This document shows positions 49,185 to 61,159 of a stretch of 64,000 nt of DNA, piece after piece. The DNA is from Cercis canadensis (lineage: Eukaryota; Streptophyta; Magnoliopsida; Fabales; Fabaceae), in NCBI GenBank assembly GCA_003255065.1, contig QAOA01003910.1, positions 293,330 to 357,329 of the forward strand. Reading direction: 5' to 3'. Position numbers and translations under genes: made by a program. Position 1 is the first letter of the stretch, and every line of letters begins with the position of its first letter. Under the pieces are notes generated by a model that worked only from the letters and a program-made list of their open reading frames with translations, ran no database searches and was not told the DNA's origin.

Positions 49185-49280
49185 GTTTGTAGTTTTAGGG
49201 TTAGGGGAGACGGTGCGAATGTTCCAGGGCGGGTCAAGATCTGGTCCAAATCAAGATTCATAATCAGAATTTGGGCCTAA
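49185..49280 (-). promoter_or_regulatory. Ribosomal-protein-type promoter of the eL42 copy
   Basis: On the minus strand, upstream of the ATG, a telo-box-like CTAACCCTAAAA lies near 49195-49206 and a site II element (TGGGCC core, near 49273) further upstream. Telo box plus site II is the known promoter signature of plant ribosomal protein genes. No TATA box is evident. Confidence 0.6.
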
Positions 49281-49473
49281 ATATAGCCATGATTACAAAA
49301 GCTAAGTCTTTTTGTTCAGTTTGGTTGGATCCTGACCTAAATTGTTTTTAATGCTACAAGTTTTAAAAATAATTATTCCTAAATAAAAAAATTAAAATCT
49401 TTACTCAAAAAGAGTATGGATCTAAAATGTAATTATTTGATAAAGTTAAATATTCGAAAAAGAATTAGAAAGT

Positions 49474-49568
49474 AACATTGCATTTGAAAATTCATAAATA
49501 TTACATATCACAGGAAGTTGNAACATTGCATTTGAAAATTCCTAAATATTACATATCACAGGAAGTTG
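49474..49568. other. N-joined direct duplication (47 bp)
   Basis: Around the N at 49521, the 47-bp block beginning AACATTGCATTTGAAAATTC and ending CACAGGAAGTTG occurs on both sides with one mismatch. Confidence 0.9.
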
Positions 49569-49642
49569 TTAAATGACTATAATTTATAAATTTATGATTA
49601 TATAATAAAATATATTTTTTATCTTTTTAAAAAGAAAAATAT

Positions 49643-49691
49643 TGGACATGAATCTTTTAAAGAGGTCAAATTTAAACAAAATACTTCCTTT
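49643..49691 (-). repeat. Right arm of the long inverted repeat around eL42
   Basis: Reverse complement of 46090-46137. Beyond the shared arm the two sides diverge. The left copy continues into a TA microsatellite and the right into AT-rich DNA. Confidence 0.75.
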
Positions 49692-49894
49692 GGTACGAAT
49701 GTGGTATGCCATACCATATGAAAATAATCAATTTGTGAATAACATGTGTAGTTGATAACCTCAAATCAACGGTTTTCAATTTTATTTGAAAGAATAGGAT
49801 AAATTATATTTTGTATCCACTAAAATATAAAAATTATATCTTGATAGTAGATATTTGCCATGTCAGTGTGGTATGGTATGCCCATATGATACCA

Positions 49895-50230
49895 TAAAAT
49901 CTCTATATAAATAAAGATATAAGGTATGCCAAAACAAGATTTTGTCTATTTTGTTTTTTGAGAATTTTTTTTGTAATCAAAAGATTAAGGTGAGAGAAGG
50001 CTATCATATTTTAAGGCAAAAGCATATTACATGTCATTTTGGTCCTTAAAAGATGCATACAAAATCACTAAGGTCCCTTAAAGATTTTTTGTATCACATA
50101 GGTCTCTCAAAGCTCATTTTGTCAATCACGTAGGTACATTGTTAAGTTTCTATTTGAGAAACTTAACAAATTTGTACACATAGACCATTAAGTGTTGACT
50201 TAGACAATTAAATGCTTACATAGCATTTTT
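49895..50230 (+). repeat. Dispersed non-coding repeat, copy B
   Basis: Its first 260 bp are the reverse complement of copy A (31130-31420) and its last 210 bp the reverse complement of copy C (63480-63700). It contains an internal palindrome, GTTTCTATTTGAGAAAC. Between them the three copies define a repeat of at least 330 bp with no open frame. Confidence 0.75.
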
Positions 50231-51419
50231 AGGTTGGTAACAATATGAAATTGCATAGTTTTGACTTGGAACCAAATCGTCTCTCTTAGGCAGGAGCAAC
50301 ATCATCCCAATTTCTTATTACTAGTAGAATCGTCTCAACTCCTTTATGCTTCTTCTTCTTCAACCTTGAACAATTTCCATCTCTCAATGAAGAAGAAAAA
50401 GTGTTGACAATTTCACCCTCCTCTCTGGCATTCACACTACAAGAAAATTGAAATTTTCTCACAGACAAAAAATCTGTGAGAAAATCAAGACATTTCTCAT
50501 GGATTTTCTCATGGACTGCTAGACCATGAGAAAGTCCGTGCGAAATGGTGCCATAACTATGACAATAAATGCGTTGACCATTATCATGAACAAAGTATGT
50601 GAGAAAATGTGAAAGTTCTCATAGAATTTCTCACAGATTATTTATGCCGTGAGAGATTCCGTGAGACAGTCCATGAGAAATCAGTGCGCACCGTGTCACT
50701 TAAATTTGAAAATTTTCTTACGGAAAAAGTCCATAAGAAATTATGTGAGAAACTCTATTCATCTTCTTCCTCGCCCACTCCGGCCTTCTTTTTCCATTTT
50801 CTCTCCTTTCTTCCTTTCCTCCATTCTCCGCTATCCTCTCTCTCTCTCTCTCTCTCTCCCCGGAGCAAATCAGCCCCATTCTAGCCTCCGGAGCTTGGGT
50901 TTTGCAGCGGAAGTCCCCTAATCTTACTCTACCGCCGGTTCAGATTCTTAGTTTTCTACTCATTGAGGTAGGTTGCTATACTCATATGTTATCTTTAAAT
51001 TTGTATGCGTTTTGTGTAAGTTATTTGAGCCATTATCATGAATGTTATTAGATTTAGATGTTTAATATTGTAGGTTGCTTATTTTAGATAATGTAGGATT
51101 GTTTTAGATGTTGCTTAATAGTGTAGGTTGATAGGTAGTAAAATTGATAATGAAATATATATTCAATTTTGTTATATGCTTGATGTTGAATTATTCTAGA
51201 ATTTTTTCTGAATTTTTTGAATGGTGTAGAAATAATTTTGTATTTTTTTTCAATTGCTGTGTAAGTTTTGACATTAATTGCTATGTAATTATGTATGTTG
51301 GAATAAATTGTAATTTAGGGTTTGTGTTTCTGATGAATTAAGTGAAATTTTAAATTCCTAGAATTGTCAATTTTTAGGGGAGACTCTGTCAAATTTTTAG
51401 TTAATTATTTAGGGATTTA

Positions 51420-51975
51420 TGAAAGTTTTAGGGGTTTAGGGCTTACGGGTTGGGAATGGAATTGAGGTTTTGGTTTAGGATTTAGGAGTTATGATTTTTT
51501 AATTTAGGAATTTTGGGTTTAGGGTTTTGGGATTTAGGATTTAGGGTTAATTAGGGTTTTTTAATTTTGGAGTTTAAAGTTTAGGGTTTAGGGATAGGGA
51601 TTGTGATTTAGGGTTAATTTGGGATTGGGTTAGGGTTAGGGTCTTTTAATTTAGGGGTTTGAGGTTTAGGGTTTTGGATATAGGGTTTTAGGATTTAGGG
51701 TTTAGAGTTAGGGTTTAGGGGTGGTTAGGGTTTTTTAATTTTGGGGTTTAGGGGTTAGGGTTTTTTAATTTTAGAGTTTGGGTATAGGGTTTTAGATATA
51801 GCGGTTTGGGATTTAGGGTTTAAGGTTATAGTTTAGGGATAGTTAGGGTTTTTTAATTTTAGGGTTTAAGGTTTAAAGATTAAGGTTTTTAAATTTTTGG
51901 GTTTAGGGTTTTAGGTATAGGGTTTTGGGATTTAGGGACTAGGATTTAGGTCTTAATATTTTAGGGTTTAGGTTT
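51420..51975 (+). repeat. Degenerate TTTAGGG telomere-like array in CACTA-2
   Basis: About 550 bp made of loosely repeated TTTAGGG and variants (TTAGGGTT, TTTAGGAT, GGGTTTTTTAATTTTGGGG). It lies between the 5' subterminal zone and the first Ptta exon, probably in a leader or first intron. A matching array is found in CACTA-4. Confidence 0.9.
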
Positions 51976-52029
51976 AACTTTAAGAATTATTGTTTTTATT
52001 GTTCTAACATTTTCATTGGTTTTATTTAA

Positions 52030-53750
52030 ATTGTATGACAAATGACAAACCACCCGAGACAGTTATCTCCCACAGCTGGGCCACCGTCCAAGAGGGACAG
52101 AGGCAAGGTTGTTGCTTGGCCTTCTCAGACCGAGCTAGGCTTGTTTATGTTCATGCACCCCATTGCCCACTGCGACGGGGGAGGGGTGCTCAGGAGCAAC
52201 GACCCCAGGCTTGATATCGTCGACAGCAACAGGGTCATCTTATACGAGTCCGTCAATTTCGGACTCTCCACGATCGGGCTCCCGACTGTTTGATGGTCGG
52301 CTGGTTATTAAGCCACACGGGAGGAAGGAGTAAGTTAATTATAATATTTGTTATTTGAATTTTTCTTTATTACTTATTTCTATTACTTAATAATTAACTA
52401 TTTTTTTTTCAACTTTTACCCTTCCAAGGAGCCCATGAATGTATTTTTAGCTGTCTATAAGTCGAAGTACAAGCAGCCTTGGCCGGACTTTACCTCAATT
52501 TCTGATGAGGTGAAAGAACGCTGGTGGACAGATTTTAAGGTAAGAAATAATTGATTTAATTTTATTTACTAGTATTTTTGTATATATGTTTACTAAATTT
52601 GACATTTTGTTTTTTATTGCAGAGAATATATGCTTGGGAGCCCCAGTACGAGAACTAGATTCATAAAGTCTAGCTCTCTAAGTGCTCAGACAACATTCGC
52701 GCCTCTTTCCAAGACATCAGGTTCAGGAAGAGCAAGGGTGATTAGTTGTTTGATGCTGTACTTGAGGCCCTCAGAGTAGTATGGGCTTCTCAAGAGTATA
52801 GGNTTTATTGCAGAGAATATATGCTTAGGAGCCCCAGTACGAGAACTAGATTCATAAAGTCTAGCTCTCTAAGTGCTCAGACAACATTCGCGCCTCTTTC
52901 CAAGACATCAGGTTCGGGAAGAGCAAGGGTGATTAGTTGTTTGATGCTGTACTTGAGGCCCTCAGAGTAGTATGGGCTTCTCAAGAGTATAGGGTCATCT
53001 TTGAGATGAACAAGAAGAATCGTTCCTTAGATCAGGGACAGGCATTCTATAGAGGTGGTTCTATGACCGTCTCTGAGTACAAACGGAGGTTGGTAAGTTT
53101 TCTTATTTAATAACATAATTTTTTTTATTAATAGAGTCAATTTATGTTTACTAATAGTTTATATTTTTTTGTAGACGAAGGAGTTGGGAAGAGAGCCCAA
53201 CACTCTGGAGGTTTTTCGTCACCTCCAGCACGCTCTACTAAGGGCTAGGTACATTAAAAGGCGGAGTCTACCTATGTAAGTATTAAAGTATTCTTAACTC
53301 TTTATGTGAGTAATTACATGTATTAATTCTACTACTAATCTAATATTATTATCTATGCAGATTGAGTTTGAGAGACGTCGGTCCGAGAGCCAAGCTAGGT
53401 CTTCTTCTTCTTCTGTCGACGACACCGGGATATGGCTTGATGTCGTCAGCAGAAAGAATAAGAAGGGCCGGGTTTACAGCTTGGGCTATGAGGTTGGCGT
53501 TTTTGGACTCCACCTCCGCACAGCCTACCCAGCCCTCCCAGCAACTGGTAGCAGCCTTGCTTAAGGTCCTATCCCAGATGACGAGCTTGCAGTAGGAGAT
53601 GGCTCACTTCCACTCAATGGCCGACGCACTAGATGTAAGCAACATTTCACTTGAGGCACTTGCCTCTATACTAGGACAGTTACACCAATAGCATCTAGGA
53701 TCTGGTTCGGCCCCAAAGTCTTCCACTTAGAACGACACTGACGAGGAGGA
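52030..53750 (+). pseudogene. Ptta/En/Spm-type transposase-associated protein of CACTA-2
   Basis: Exon-like segments read KRDRGKVVAWPSQTELG (52095), FLAVYKSKYKQPWPDFTSIS (52450), EVKERWWTDFK with GTAAG donor (52509-52541), NKKNRSLDQGQAFYRGGSMT then VSEYKRRL (53007-53094), TKELGREPNTLEVFRHLQHA (53175) and a C-terminal part with a serine run. This matches the plant Ptta/En/Spm family (Pfam Transposase_24 type) that accompanies CACTA elements; the K.NR and GGS..EYKRR blocks are the most typical. Stops occur inside several exons (after WEPQYEN, for example) and the N-joined duplication doubles one exon. I do not see the large TNPD-type DDE transposase, so the element probably depended on another. 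Confidence 0.7.
52613..52993. other. N-joined direct duplication (190 bp) in the CACTA-2 Ptta gene
   Basis: Around the N at 52803, 190-bp copies beginning TTTATTGCAGAGAATATATG differ at only a few positions. The related genes in CACTA-3 and CACTA-4 have this exon once. Confidence 0.9.
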
Positions 53751-55289
53751 CTAGTGCTGATTATGATTATGTTGTATTTTTTTTATTGTTTTATTACTAA
53801 AAATTAGTTATATTTCATTTAATTTTGTTTATTAATTTGATTAAATTTTTAGAAAAAATAAATTGTTATTTTAGAAAAACAAACCACAAATAAAAAAATT
53901 AGGTTGTTCTCACGGATAGTTATTTGTGAGAAATTTCTCACGGACAAAATCCATGACTGTCACGTGAGATTTTCTCACACGTAACAAATATTTATTTATG
54001 AGAAATGCCATGAGAAATGTCTCACAAATCAATTTGTCCGTAAGAAAATGCTTTTGTCACGCCTATTTTTCTCTCACCCATAAATCCGTGAGAAAGTCTC
54101 CACCATTTCTCACGAAATTTGTCCATGAGAAAACGAAAAATTTCTTGTAGTCAGATCACCTTCGCTACCATCTTCATCATATTCTTCTGTCTGATGTTCC
54201 TAACTGCCATTAACTACCTCAGCTCTGCCTCCACCACTACCTTTACCTACAGCATTACCACAACTTGCAGCATTATTGCCAACGAGCCAACCTAGAGAAT
54301 ACAGTGCTATCAAAATGGCCAAAATGTTCTAGTCCTGCCCAATTCTTCCTAGCAAACCATCTCTAGTAGCTAGATCTCTTATTGCAGTCTCAGGTCCAGT
54401 GGGTTCAACCTCTTTCGTTAGGACATTGCTTTAACAAACTTTAGTATCTAACCCAAATGCATATGATACAATAAATCCATCCAATTGATTGATCTAACAG
54501 TTGGAGATGCTCAAGTTTGTGCTGGAAAGGTAAGCTATGGCATTACTTGGTGCTAGGAGGTAATGGGTATGAATTTCCTTCACCTAAGGGGCATTTTGAT
54601 TTCATAGCATCACTTCTAGAAGTGATTTTCTTGTGGGATTTTGATGGAAAACACTACAAGAAATAAAGGATTTTCTCGCAAAAATTTCTCACAGAACAAG
54701 AGTTCATGAGAAAAGCTCGATGTTTCTCTCAAAAAGAAATGTGAAGAAGCTTCTCACAGACATTTCTCATGGAACATCACCATATGTGAGAAATCTGTGA
54801 GAAAATCCATGAAAAATAAGGAGCTAAAATGGCAGGAACATGGCACCAAGATTTCTCACTACAAGAAAAAAGCTTCTTTCTCATAGACATGGACCAAAAT
54901 TCCGTAAGAAACAAGGTTGTCACATAATTTTTTACAGACAACAAGGCGAGAGAAAAACAGTTGTGACAAAATAAATTTCTCATGAATGACTTGTACAGCG
55001 CGTGAGAACTTCTTATGCATGAGTCGTGGATTTTCTCACAGACTTTTGTCCGTGAGAATCTGTGTTAGACGTATATCCATGAGAAGTTTGGTGGGAATTT
55101 CATTTTTTTTGGGCTAAAAAATGACTAAGTTTTTTGAACAATTAATTATTAATTTCAATGAAAGGCATAATATATACAAATAAAAATGAAATAATTCAAA
55201 TAGAAATAGAATAAAAATTTATTAATCCAATATAATTAGAATATAAAAATGTTAAACAATGAAGAAAAAAAAAGGTAAAATACAATTTC

Positions 55290-58200
55290 CTAAGCCCTAA
55301 TCCTTGTTGACGTCGTCCTCGGCTGCGTTATCATCATCGTCAGCTAGGGGCAATGGGGTCGCATCAGATGGTGCACCTTGACCTCGCTGTAGTAGCCAAG
55401 CTAACATCGTAGCCAACTACTCTTTGGACATGCCAGAACCCTTAAGAGCTTGGACAAATGGCTTAAGCCGGGAAAGCTCCTGCATTTGCTGCGTCATGGC
55501 GGCCATCTGCGACATCACATCAGACAGGTGAGGATTGGGCTAGTCGGAGGGCTGGGTACCCTGTGGTTGGGCCAAGTCCAATAGGCTGGCCTCAAAACCC
55601 ATGTCATAAACTTGACCTTTCTTGTTCTTGCTGCCGATGACATCAAGTCATAACTCGATGTCATTGATAGAAGACGAAGATGACTACAGCTGGCTCTAAG
55701 ACAAGCACCTCTTAAACTCAGTCTACAAAGATAAAAGGAAAAAAGTTAGTACACAATACATACATATAATTAATTGACATAAAGACTAAAAAACTTAAAA
55801 AATACTTACATAAATGGACTAAGCCCGTGGATGGACCCAGCCCTTGTTGACACTGTACTGGAAGTGACAAAAGACCTCCGGTGTGTTGATCTCTCTCCCC
55901 AACTCCTTCGTCTACGAAAAAATTCAACAGTTAGTAAACATAAACTAACATAATTTTTAAAAATATCTAAAATTAAACAACTTTATTAAATTAAAAATTC
56001 ACCAGTCTCTGTTTGTGTTTAGAGACAATAATTGAACTGTCCCTGTGATAGGCCTAGCCCTTATCCAAAGACCGGTTCTTTTTGTTTCGGTCCGTGATGA
56101 ACACACTTTTTATACAATAGTTATCCCTCATACTTAGTCTTTTAAACCTCTTTTGGGCTGAATTGAGTAGACTTGGACCTCATTTGATGACCTTGGATGC
56201 ATTTGTGCTTAATTGCAATTTCCAGCAATACTGAGCATTTTATGCTGTCTCTCTGTTTCGTGCATATCTTGAGTTCTGGAAGTCTAAAAATTTCGAGTCA
56301 TACCTTGTAGGAAATTTGAGATAATTTTCTACAACTTTCTTTCAGGGCTCCAAAGCCAATTCGGATGTCCAAAAGGTCATATGCAGCCTGGAAGCCAGAG
56401 AAGACATGCTATCGCAGGATCCTGACCTACATGCAGTGTTTGGGCCATAACTTGAGTTGTGGATGTCATATGGATTGGAAACTGGTACCATTGGAAAGCT
56501 AACAGATAGAGCTTCAATTGTTATGAATACTGGTTCACCATATTTTATATTGAAGATGGTCTTATTTGCGGTGGAAGTTGGCTGATGGTTCCAGACACCT
56601 ATTGGCACTTAAATGGGCCTAACTTCCTCATGACAAGTCCAAATTGGCCCAAACCAAAGCCCAATTAAAGCTAAGCCCCATGGGAACAAGTGTGCCCTAA
56701 GGGAAATTTGGGTGTGCATGTAATTTTGGAGGTCTATATCAGCACAAAGGGGCAGCCGAAATTCATATCAAGTCATTTAGATATTTTAGACAGCTTTTGA
56801 ACTTTCCTTAGTCTTTAAGTTTTCTCTTTAGATATTTTGTAAGAACTTGGCTTCTCTTGTTCATGGAGGGCTAATTCATCAAATCAATCCAGGTTTTGGC
56901 TGTTCTGATTATTGGTTTTGAGATTATGTGTTGTTGTTATTCATTTAGTTGTTAATCAAGTTCTTCAATCCTCTGAAATATTCTGTTTGAATTGCTTAAT
57001 TCGAATTTGGATTTTCATATTCTGTTTGCATGTGATACAAGAGGATTGTATGGTTAATTAATGTTTCTGAGCTTTTGGATGGATTAATTACCTTGGCTGG
57101 ATCATGGACTTAGGTAAAACTGGACTTGAATGTTTGCTTAATTCATTTAGTCTTAGTTAAAACCGAATTCTGGTTGCTTAACCAGTGGACATCCATAGAA
57201 CATTGAGAGGCTTCTTGATATGTTTTAAAGGCCAAGAACATGGTTAATAATTGAATGGATCATTGGAAATCAAGGATGGACTAAAATCAAAATCAATTAA
57301 GACTTCGATTGGTTGTTTTCCCTAAAACTTTACCACTTACAATTAATTTCTGTCAAACACTTGAACAAACAAAACCCCCCTGTTGATATGGTTCTTAATA
57401 TGATTCACTAAATAGAACAATCCTTAGGTTCGACTTAGGGCTGCCTTATGCTACAAGTAGCTTAGGTAACCAACCTTAAACTTTAACTAATTTGAGGAGT
57501 CTCGACAGCTCATCAGTCCGAGACTGGCCTGTACTGTTCGAAGACCCATTTAACTCTCATGGCCTCCAGCACAATTGGTGAATACCATTCACCCCTCATC
57601 TTCCCATTCTTGATGTCTTCGAAGAAGGCGCGAATGTTGTCATTGCACTTTGCGAGCCATATCTTACTAATATGGCTCTCAAACTACGGGTCCCAGACAC
57701 ATCTCCTTTGCATTAAAAAACAAAAGATCAAGGTTAGTAAATGTTAAAATGAAATGGGTTTAAAATAAAGTAAAATTAATTAAGCTAAAATGATTACCTT
57801 GAACTTTGTCCACTAGAGAACGAAGGTGAAATCGGTCCAGCCACCCTCATATTTCGAATTATAGATAGTCGAAAGAAAGTGGACGGGCTCCTTGGATAGA
57901 AGAAAGTTGCACAAAAAGAAAAAAATTGTTATCAGTATGAAATAATAAACTATAAACCCTAAAATTTTCAAAACTAGGTATTATAATTAACTTACTCCTT
58001 CTTCTCGTATGGCTAGATCCATATTCGACTATCAGCCGCTCGGAAGCCGGGCAATGTTGAGTTCAAAATCGTTAGACTGGCATGTGATGACCCTTCAATG
58101 ACCGACAATGTGGATCTCAGGATAAAGGCTCTCGAGTACCCTTTATGCGTCACACTGGGCAACGATGTGCGCTCCTACCCAATCGTTTGCATAAACAAAC

Positions 58201-58300
58201 ACACGACTGGCTTGATATGAGAAGGCCGAGGAACAACCTTGCCTTTGTCCCTTCTAGAGGGCCCGAATGCTGGAGATGAATGCCTACGATCGTCTGACAT
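55290..58300 (-). pseudogene. Ptta/En/Spm-type gene of CACTA-4, split by a solo LTR
   Basis: On the minus strand: MSDDRRHSSPAFGPSRRDKG then KVVPRPS (from about 58300), the YK-type exon near 57880, VLEAMRVKWVFEQYRPVS (near 57550), interruption by the solo LTR, then TDRNKKNRSLDKG (near 56080), TKELGREINTPEVFCHFQYS (near 55910) and a serine-rich C-terminal exon (55690-55300). The order and borders equal those of CACTA-2 and CACTA-3. Stops are present, so this copy is inactive. Confidence 0.65.
56095..57515. repeat. Solo LTR (1421 bp) in the CACTA-4 Ptta gene
   Basis: It starts TGATGAACACAC and ends GACAGCTCATCA, so the ends are TGATGA...TCATCA. GTCCG is present on both sides (56090-56094 and 57516-57520). 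It has no coding domains, and the Ptta exon text continues across it (RPVS to TDRNKKNRS). Length and the AGGTTCGACTTAGGGCTGCC-like 3' part suggest a Ty3/gypsy family. The internal region was lost by LTR-LTR recombination. Confidence 0.88.
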
Positions 58301-58329
58301 ATGTCATACAAAAAAAAATATTAAGAAAA

Positions 58330-58920
58330 AAATTATGTATACAATAAAATCACTAACCCCTAAATCCTAAACCTATTAAATTAATAAACCTTACCCATAA
58401 CCCTAAACCATAATCTTAAACCTAAACCCCAAACTCTAACCTTAAATCCATACCCCTAAAACCCTAAACCCTAAATCCTAAGCCTTAAATCCTAAACCCC
58501 AAACTCCTAAACCCCTAATCTTAAACCATAAACCAAAAATTAGACAAAGTCTTCCTTAAAATTTGAACATTTTAGGAATTAAAAATTACACACAACTACG
58601 CAGGAACTCAATCACAAAAAGACCATTCATTCCATAATTAAAAATTAACTAATTGTACAAGTAAAATTACAAAGTAATAAGAAAAATTGCAAAACTAATT
58701 ACACCATCCAAAAAATTCAAAAAAAAAAACCCTAAAGCCCTAAATCAACAAACCCTAAACCCCTAAATTAACAAACCCTAACCCTTAACCCTAAACTATA
58801 AATACATAAATCCTAAACCCTAAATCCTATTCTCTAAATCTCTAAATCAACAAACCTTAACCCCTAACCCCTAAACTCTAAACCTTACACCCTTAAATCA
58901 CTAAACCCTAATCTCATCCT
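58330..58920 (-). repeat. Degenerate telomere-like array in CACTA-4
   Basis: Repeated CCCTAAA and variants (AACCCTAAACCCTAAATCCT-type text) on the plus strand, i.e. TTTAGGG on the strand of the Ptta gene. The position is just upstream of the first Ptta exon, equivalent to 51420-51975 in CACTA-2. Confidence 0.9.
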
Positions 58921-60057
58921 TGAATTGATATCTAAAACAAGCCCTTAAATAGTTTCACAACAATACCTAAAGCTACCATCTAACATTTTCACAATAACAT
59001 GAAAAATAAGAACTCCTACCTAAAAAATAATAGTAACAACTAGTTCAAAAAATTACCACAAATTGCCTCCAATTGGTCATTAAAATAGCGAATCAAAATA
59101 ACCCAAACAAGCCATCATTTAGACAGTAAAACAATAAACATTCATATTCAGAACAACTGAATGCAAGCCATCAAAAGAAGCAACCCCTTAACAGAATAAA
59201 TACCCCGATTAAGATGAATAATCTTAAGACCAAAAGAGGCAACAAATTACTATAATTGCAATGCATATTTCCACAAACCCTAGTCAACACAAAATTAATA
59301 AAAGCCATAAGAAACAATTAAGCTAAAAGAAAATAAATCATGGAACTCAATTGCCATACACATTGTGTGTGTGAGAGTGTGAGAGGGAGAGAGAGAGAAT
59401 CTGAAAGTGATAGTGGACAAACGTCGACGAGGTAGAAAGATAAGGAGACTGAAGATGGAATCACCACCATCGATAGAAAGTTAGGGAGACTGAATTGCAG
59501 AGGCAGAGGGGATTTGCGGGGGTTTTTTGATTTGGGGTTAGGGTTCTATGAGAGAGAGATAGAGAGAAGAAAGACTGAATTGTAGAGGCAGAATAAAACA
59601 AGATTTCTCACAAAATTTCTCACGGAAAAATCGTCTATGAGACACATATTTCAAAATCCCACTTAATTGAAATAGTGTTTCTCACAGATTTTTCTAAGGG
59701 GAAGCTTTGTCCATAATAAACTCCATGAGAAAATCTTAACAGTTAAAGTTCGTGAGCAAATCCTTGAGAAATGGAGTCATTTTCTTACGGACTTTTGTTC
59801 CGTGAGAAATTTCTTATTTTCTTGTAGTGTCTCATGGAGGCATTTTATGAGAAATCCATCATAAATGCTTCTCACGGACCTGATCCGAGAGAAATGGTGA
59901 AGTTTCTCATGGATCCTTTCAATGAGAAAGCAAAACACACCATTTGTATAATGTTTGCAATCGTGGGTTTGGGAAATAGGTTTCTCACAAATCATATCTA
60001 TGAGAAATGCAACGCATCATTTCACTTAAATTTAAATTTTTAAGGTTTTTTCTCACA

Positions 60058-60430
60058 GACGAAATCCATAAGAAATTATGTGAAAATTTTTGAAACTTAT
60101 CTCCATTGCCCAGCCACCCTCCCCATTTCGAATTCTCCCTCATTTTCCCTCTCTTTTTTCCTCCACCTCGGTCTCCCCAATAACCACCATTGTAGGCAGC
60201 AAACTGGAGGTTTTTTGGTGGTCCATCGATGGCAAGTTTCCATNGACGAAATCCATAAGAAATTATGTGAAATTTTTTGAAACTTATCTCCATTGCCCAG
60301 CCACCCTCCCCATTTCGAATTCTCCCTCATTTTCCCTCTCTTTTTTCCTCCACCTCGGTCTCCCCAATAACCACCATTGTAGGCAGCAAACTGGAGGTTT
60401 TTTGGTGGTCCATCGATGGCAAGTTTCCAT
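60058..60430. other. N-joined direct duplication (186 bp) in CACTA-3
   Basis: Around the N at 60244, 186-bp copies beginning GACGAAATCCATAAGAAATT and ending GGCAAGTTTCCAT are nearly identical. Confidence 0.9.
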
Positions 60431-61159
60431 CGGTTCAGTTTGGGTTAATTTTTCAGCTTTGTTCACTTTGAGGTAAGTCCCAATTTCATGCGATTTTCTA
60501 CTTTGTTTATGTGTATTTCTTGTTAGATTTTTGGTTAATTTGCATTGGGGTTTTGATGTATGGTATGTTTTAGGTGAATGTTCCTTAGTTTAGATGTTAT
60601 GATGGCACTTTTGAATATGGTTGAAATTTGAGGGTTGATGCCCGAATTGGAGATGTTAAATTGGAAGTGAATTTTCTTTTTTTTGAAATTGAATTAGGAA
60701 TTTTGTAAGGAAATAGGCTTAGAATGATTCAAGTATTTTTTTGGATTTTTTTAGATGATGTAGGATTTATTGTAAGTTTAGGGGTTTTATGTTCGAATTT
60801 AATTATTTAAATTGGTAATAAAATTGATGTAAGTTTTTGAAATTGAATTGGGGCTTTTGTTATGTGATTGGTTTAAAATGAATTATATATTTTTTTGGAT
60901 TTTTTTGAATGGTGTAGCATTTATTGTAATTTTGGGGAGCTTATGTCTAAATTTAATTATTTAAATTGGTAATAAAGTTGACATAATTTGTTGAAATTGA
61001 ATTGGGGCTTTTGTTATGTGATTGGTTTAGAATGAATTATATATATTTTTAGATTTTTTTTGAATGGTGTAGCATTTATTGCAATTTTTGGGTATATTTG
61101 TATATTGCTTAATTATGTGTATAATTTTTTATTTAACAAAGTTTTATTCTATTGTGTCA

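Larger units (their letters stand above)
50435..54150 (+). mobile_element. CACTA-2 with Ptta/En/Spm transposase gene
   Basis: The left end is CACTACAAGAAAATTG. The right end reads TTTCTTGTAG and lacks the final TG. TCA is found on both sides (50432-50434 and 54151-54153) if those two bases are taken as lost. Subterminal zones 50450-50760 and 53905-54145 are packed with TTTCTCAYGG / CCRTGAGAAA. Inside are a degenerate telomere-like array and a Ptta-type gene in plus orientation. About 190 bp of its length is an N-joined duplication (52613-52993). Confidence 0.88.
54857..59829 (-). mobile_element. CACTA-4 (inner element, nested in CACTA-3)
   Basis: The plus-strand left end is CACTACAAGAAAAAAGC and the right end TTTTCTTGTAGTG. 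TCT flanks both sides (54854-54856 and 59830-59832). Motif-dense zones are 54870-55100 and 59600-59820. Its Ptta gene and telomere-like array run on the minus strand, opposite to those of CACTA-2 and CACTA-3. A solo LTR interrupts the gene; without that the element is about 3.5 kb, close to the size of CACTA-3. Confidence 0.9.

Noticed and set aside
50609..50921. Serine/proline-rich frames at the CACTA-2 5' end
   Set aside because: They are produced by a TC-rich tract and the subterminal motif array; an untranslated leader is more likely.
51420..51975. True chromosome end or subtelomere
   Set aside because: The TTTAGGG repeats are degenerate, lie inside a bounded transposon with target duplication and recur in a second element.
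60080..60476. Overlapping frames on both strands around 60244
   Set aside because: They run through the N-joined duplication and differ only by it, so they are an assembly effect.
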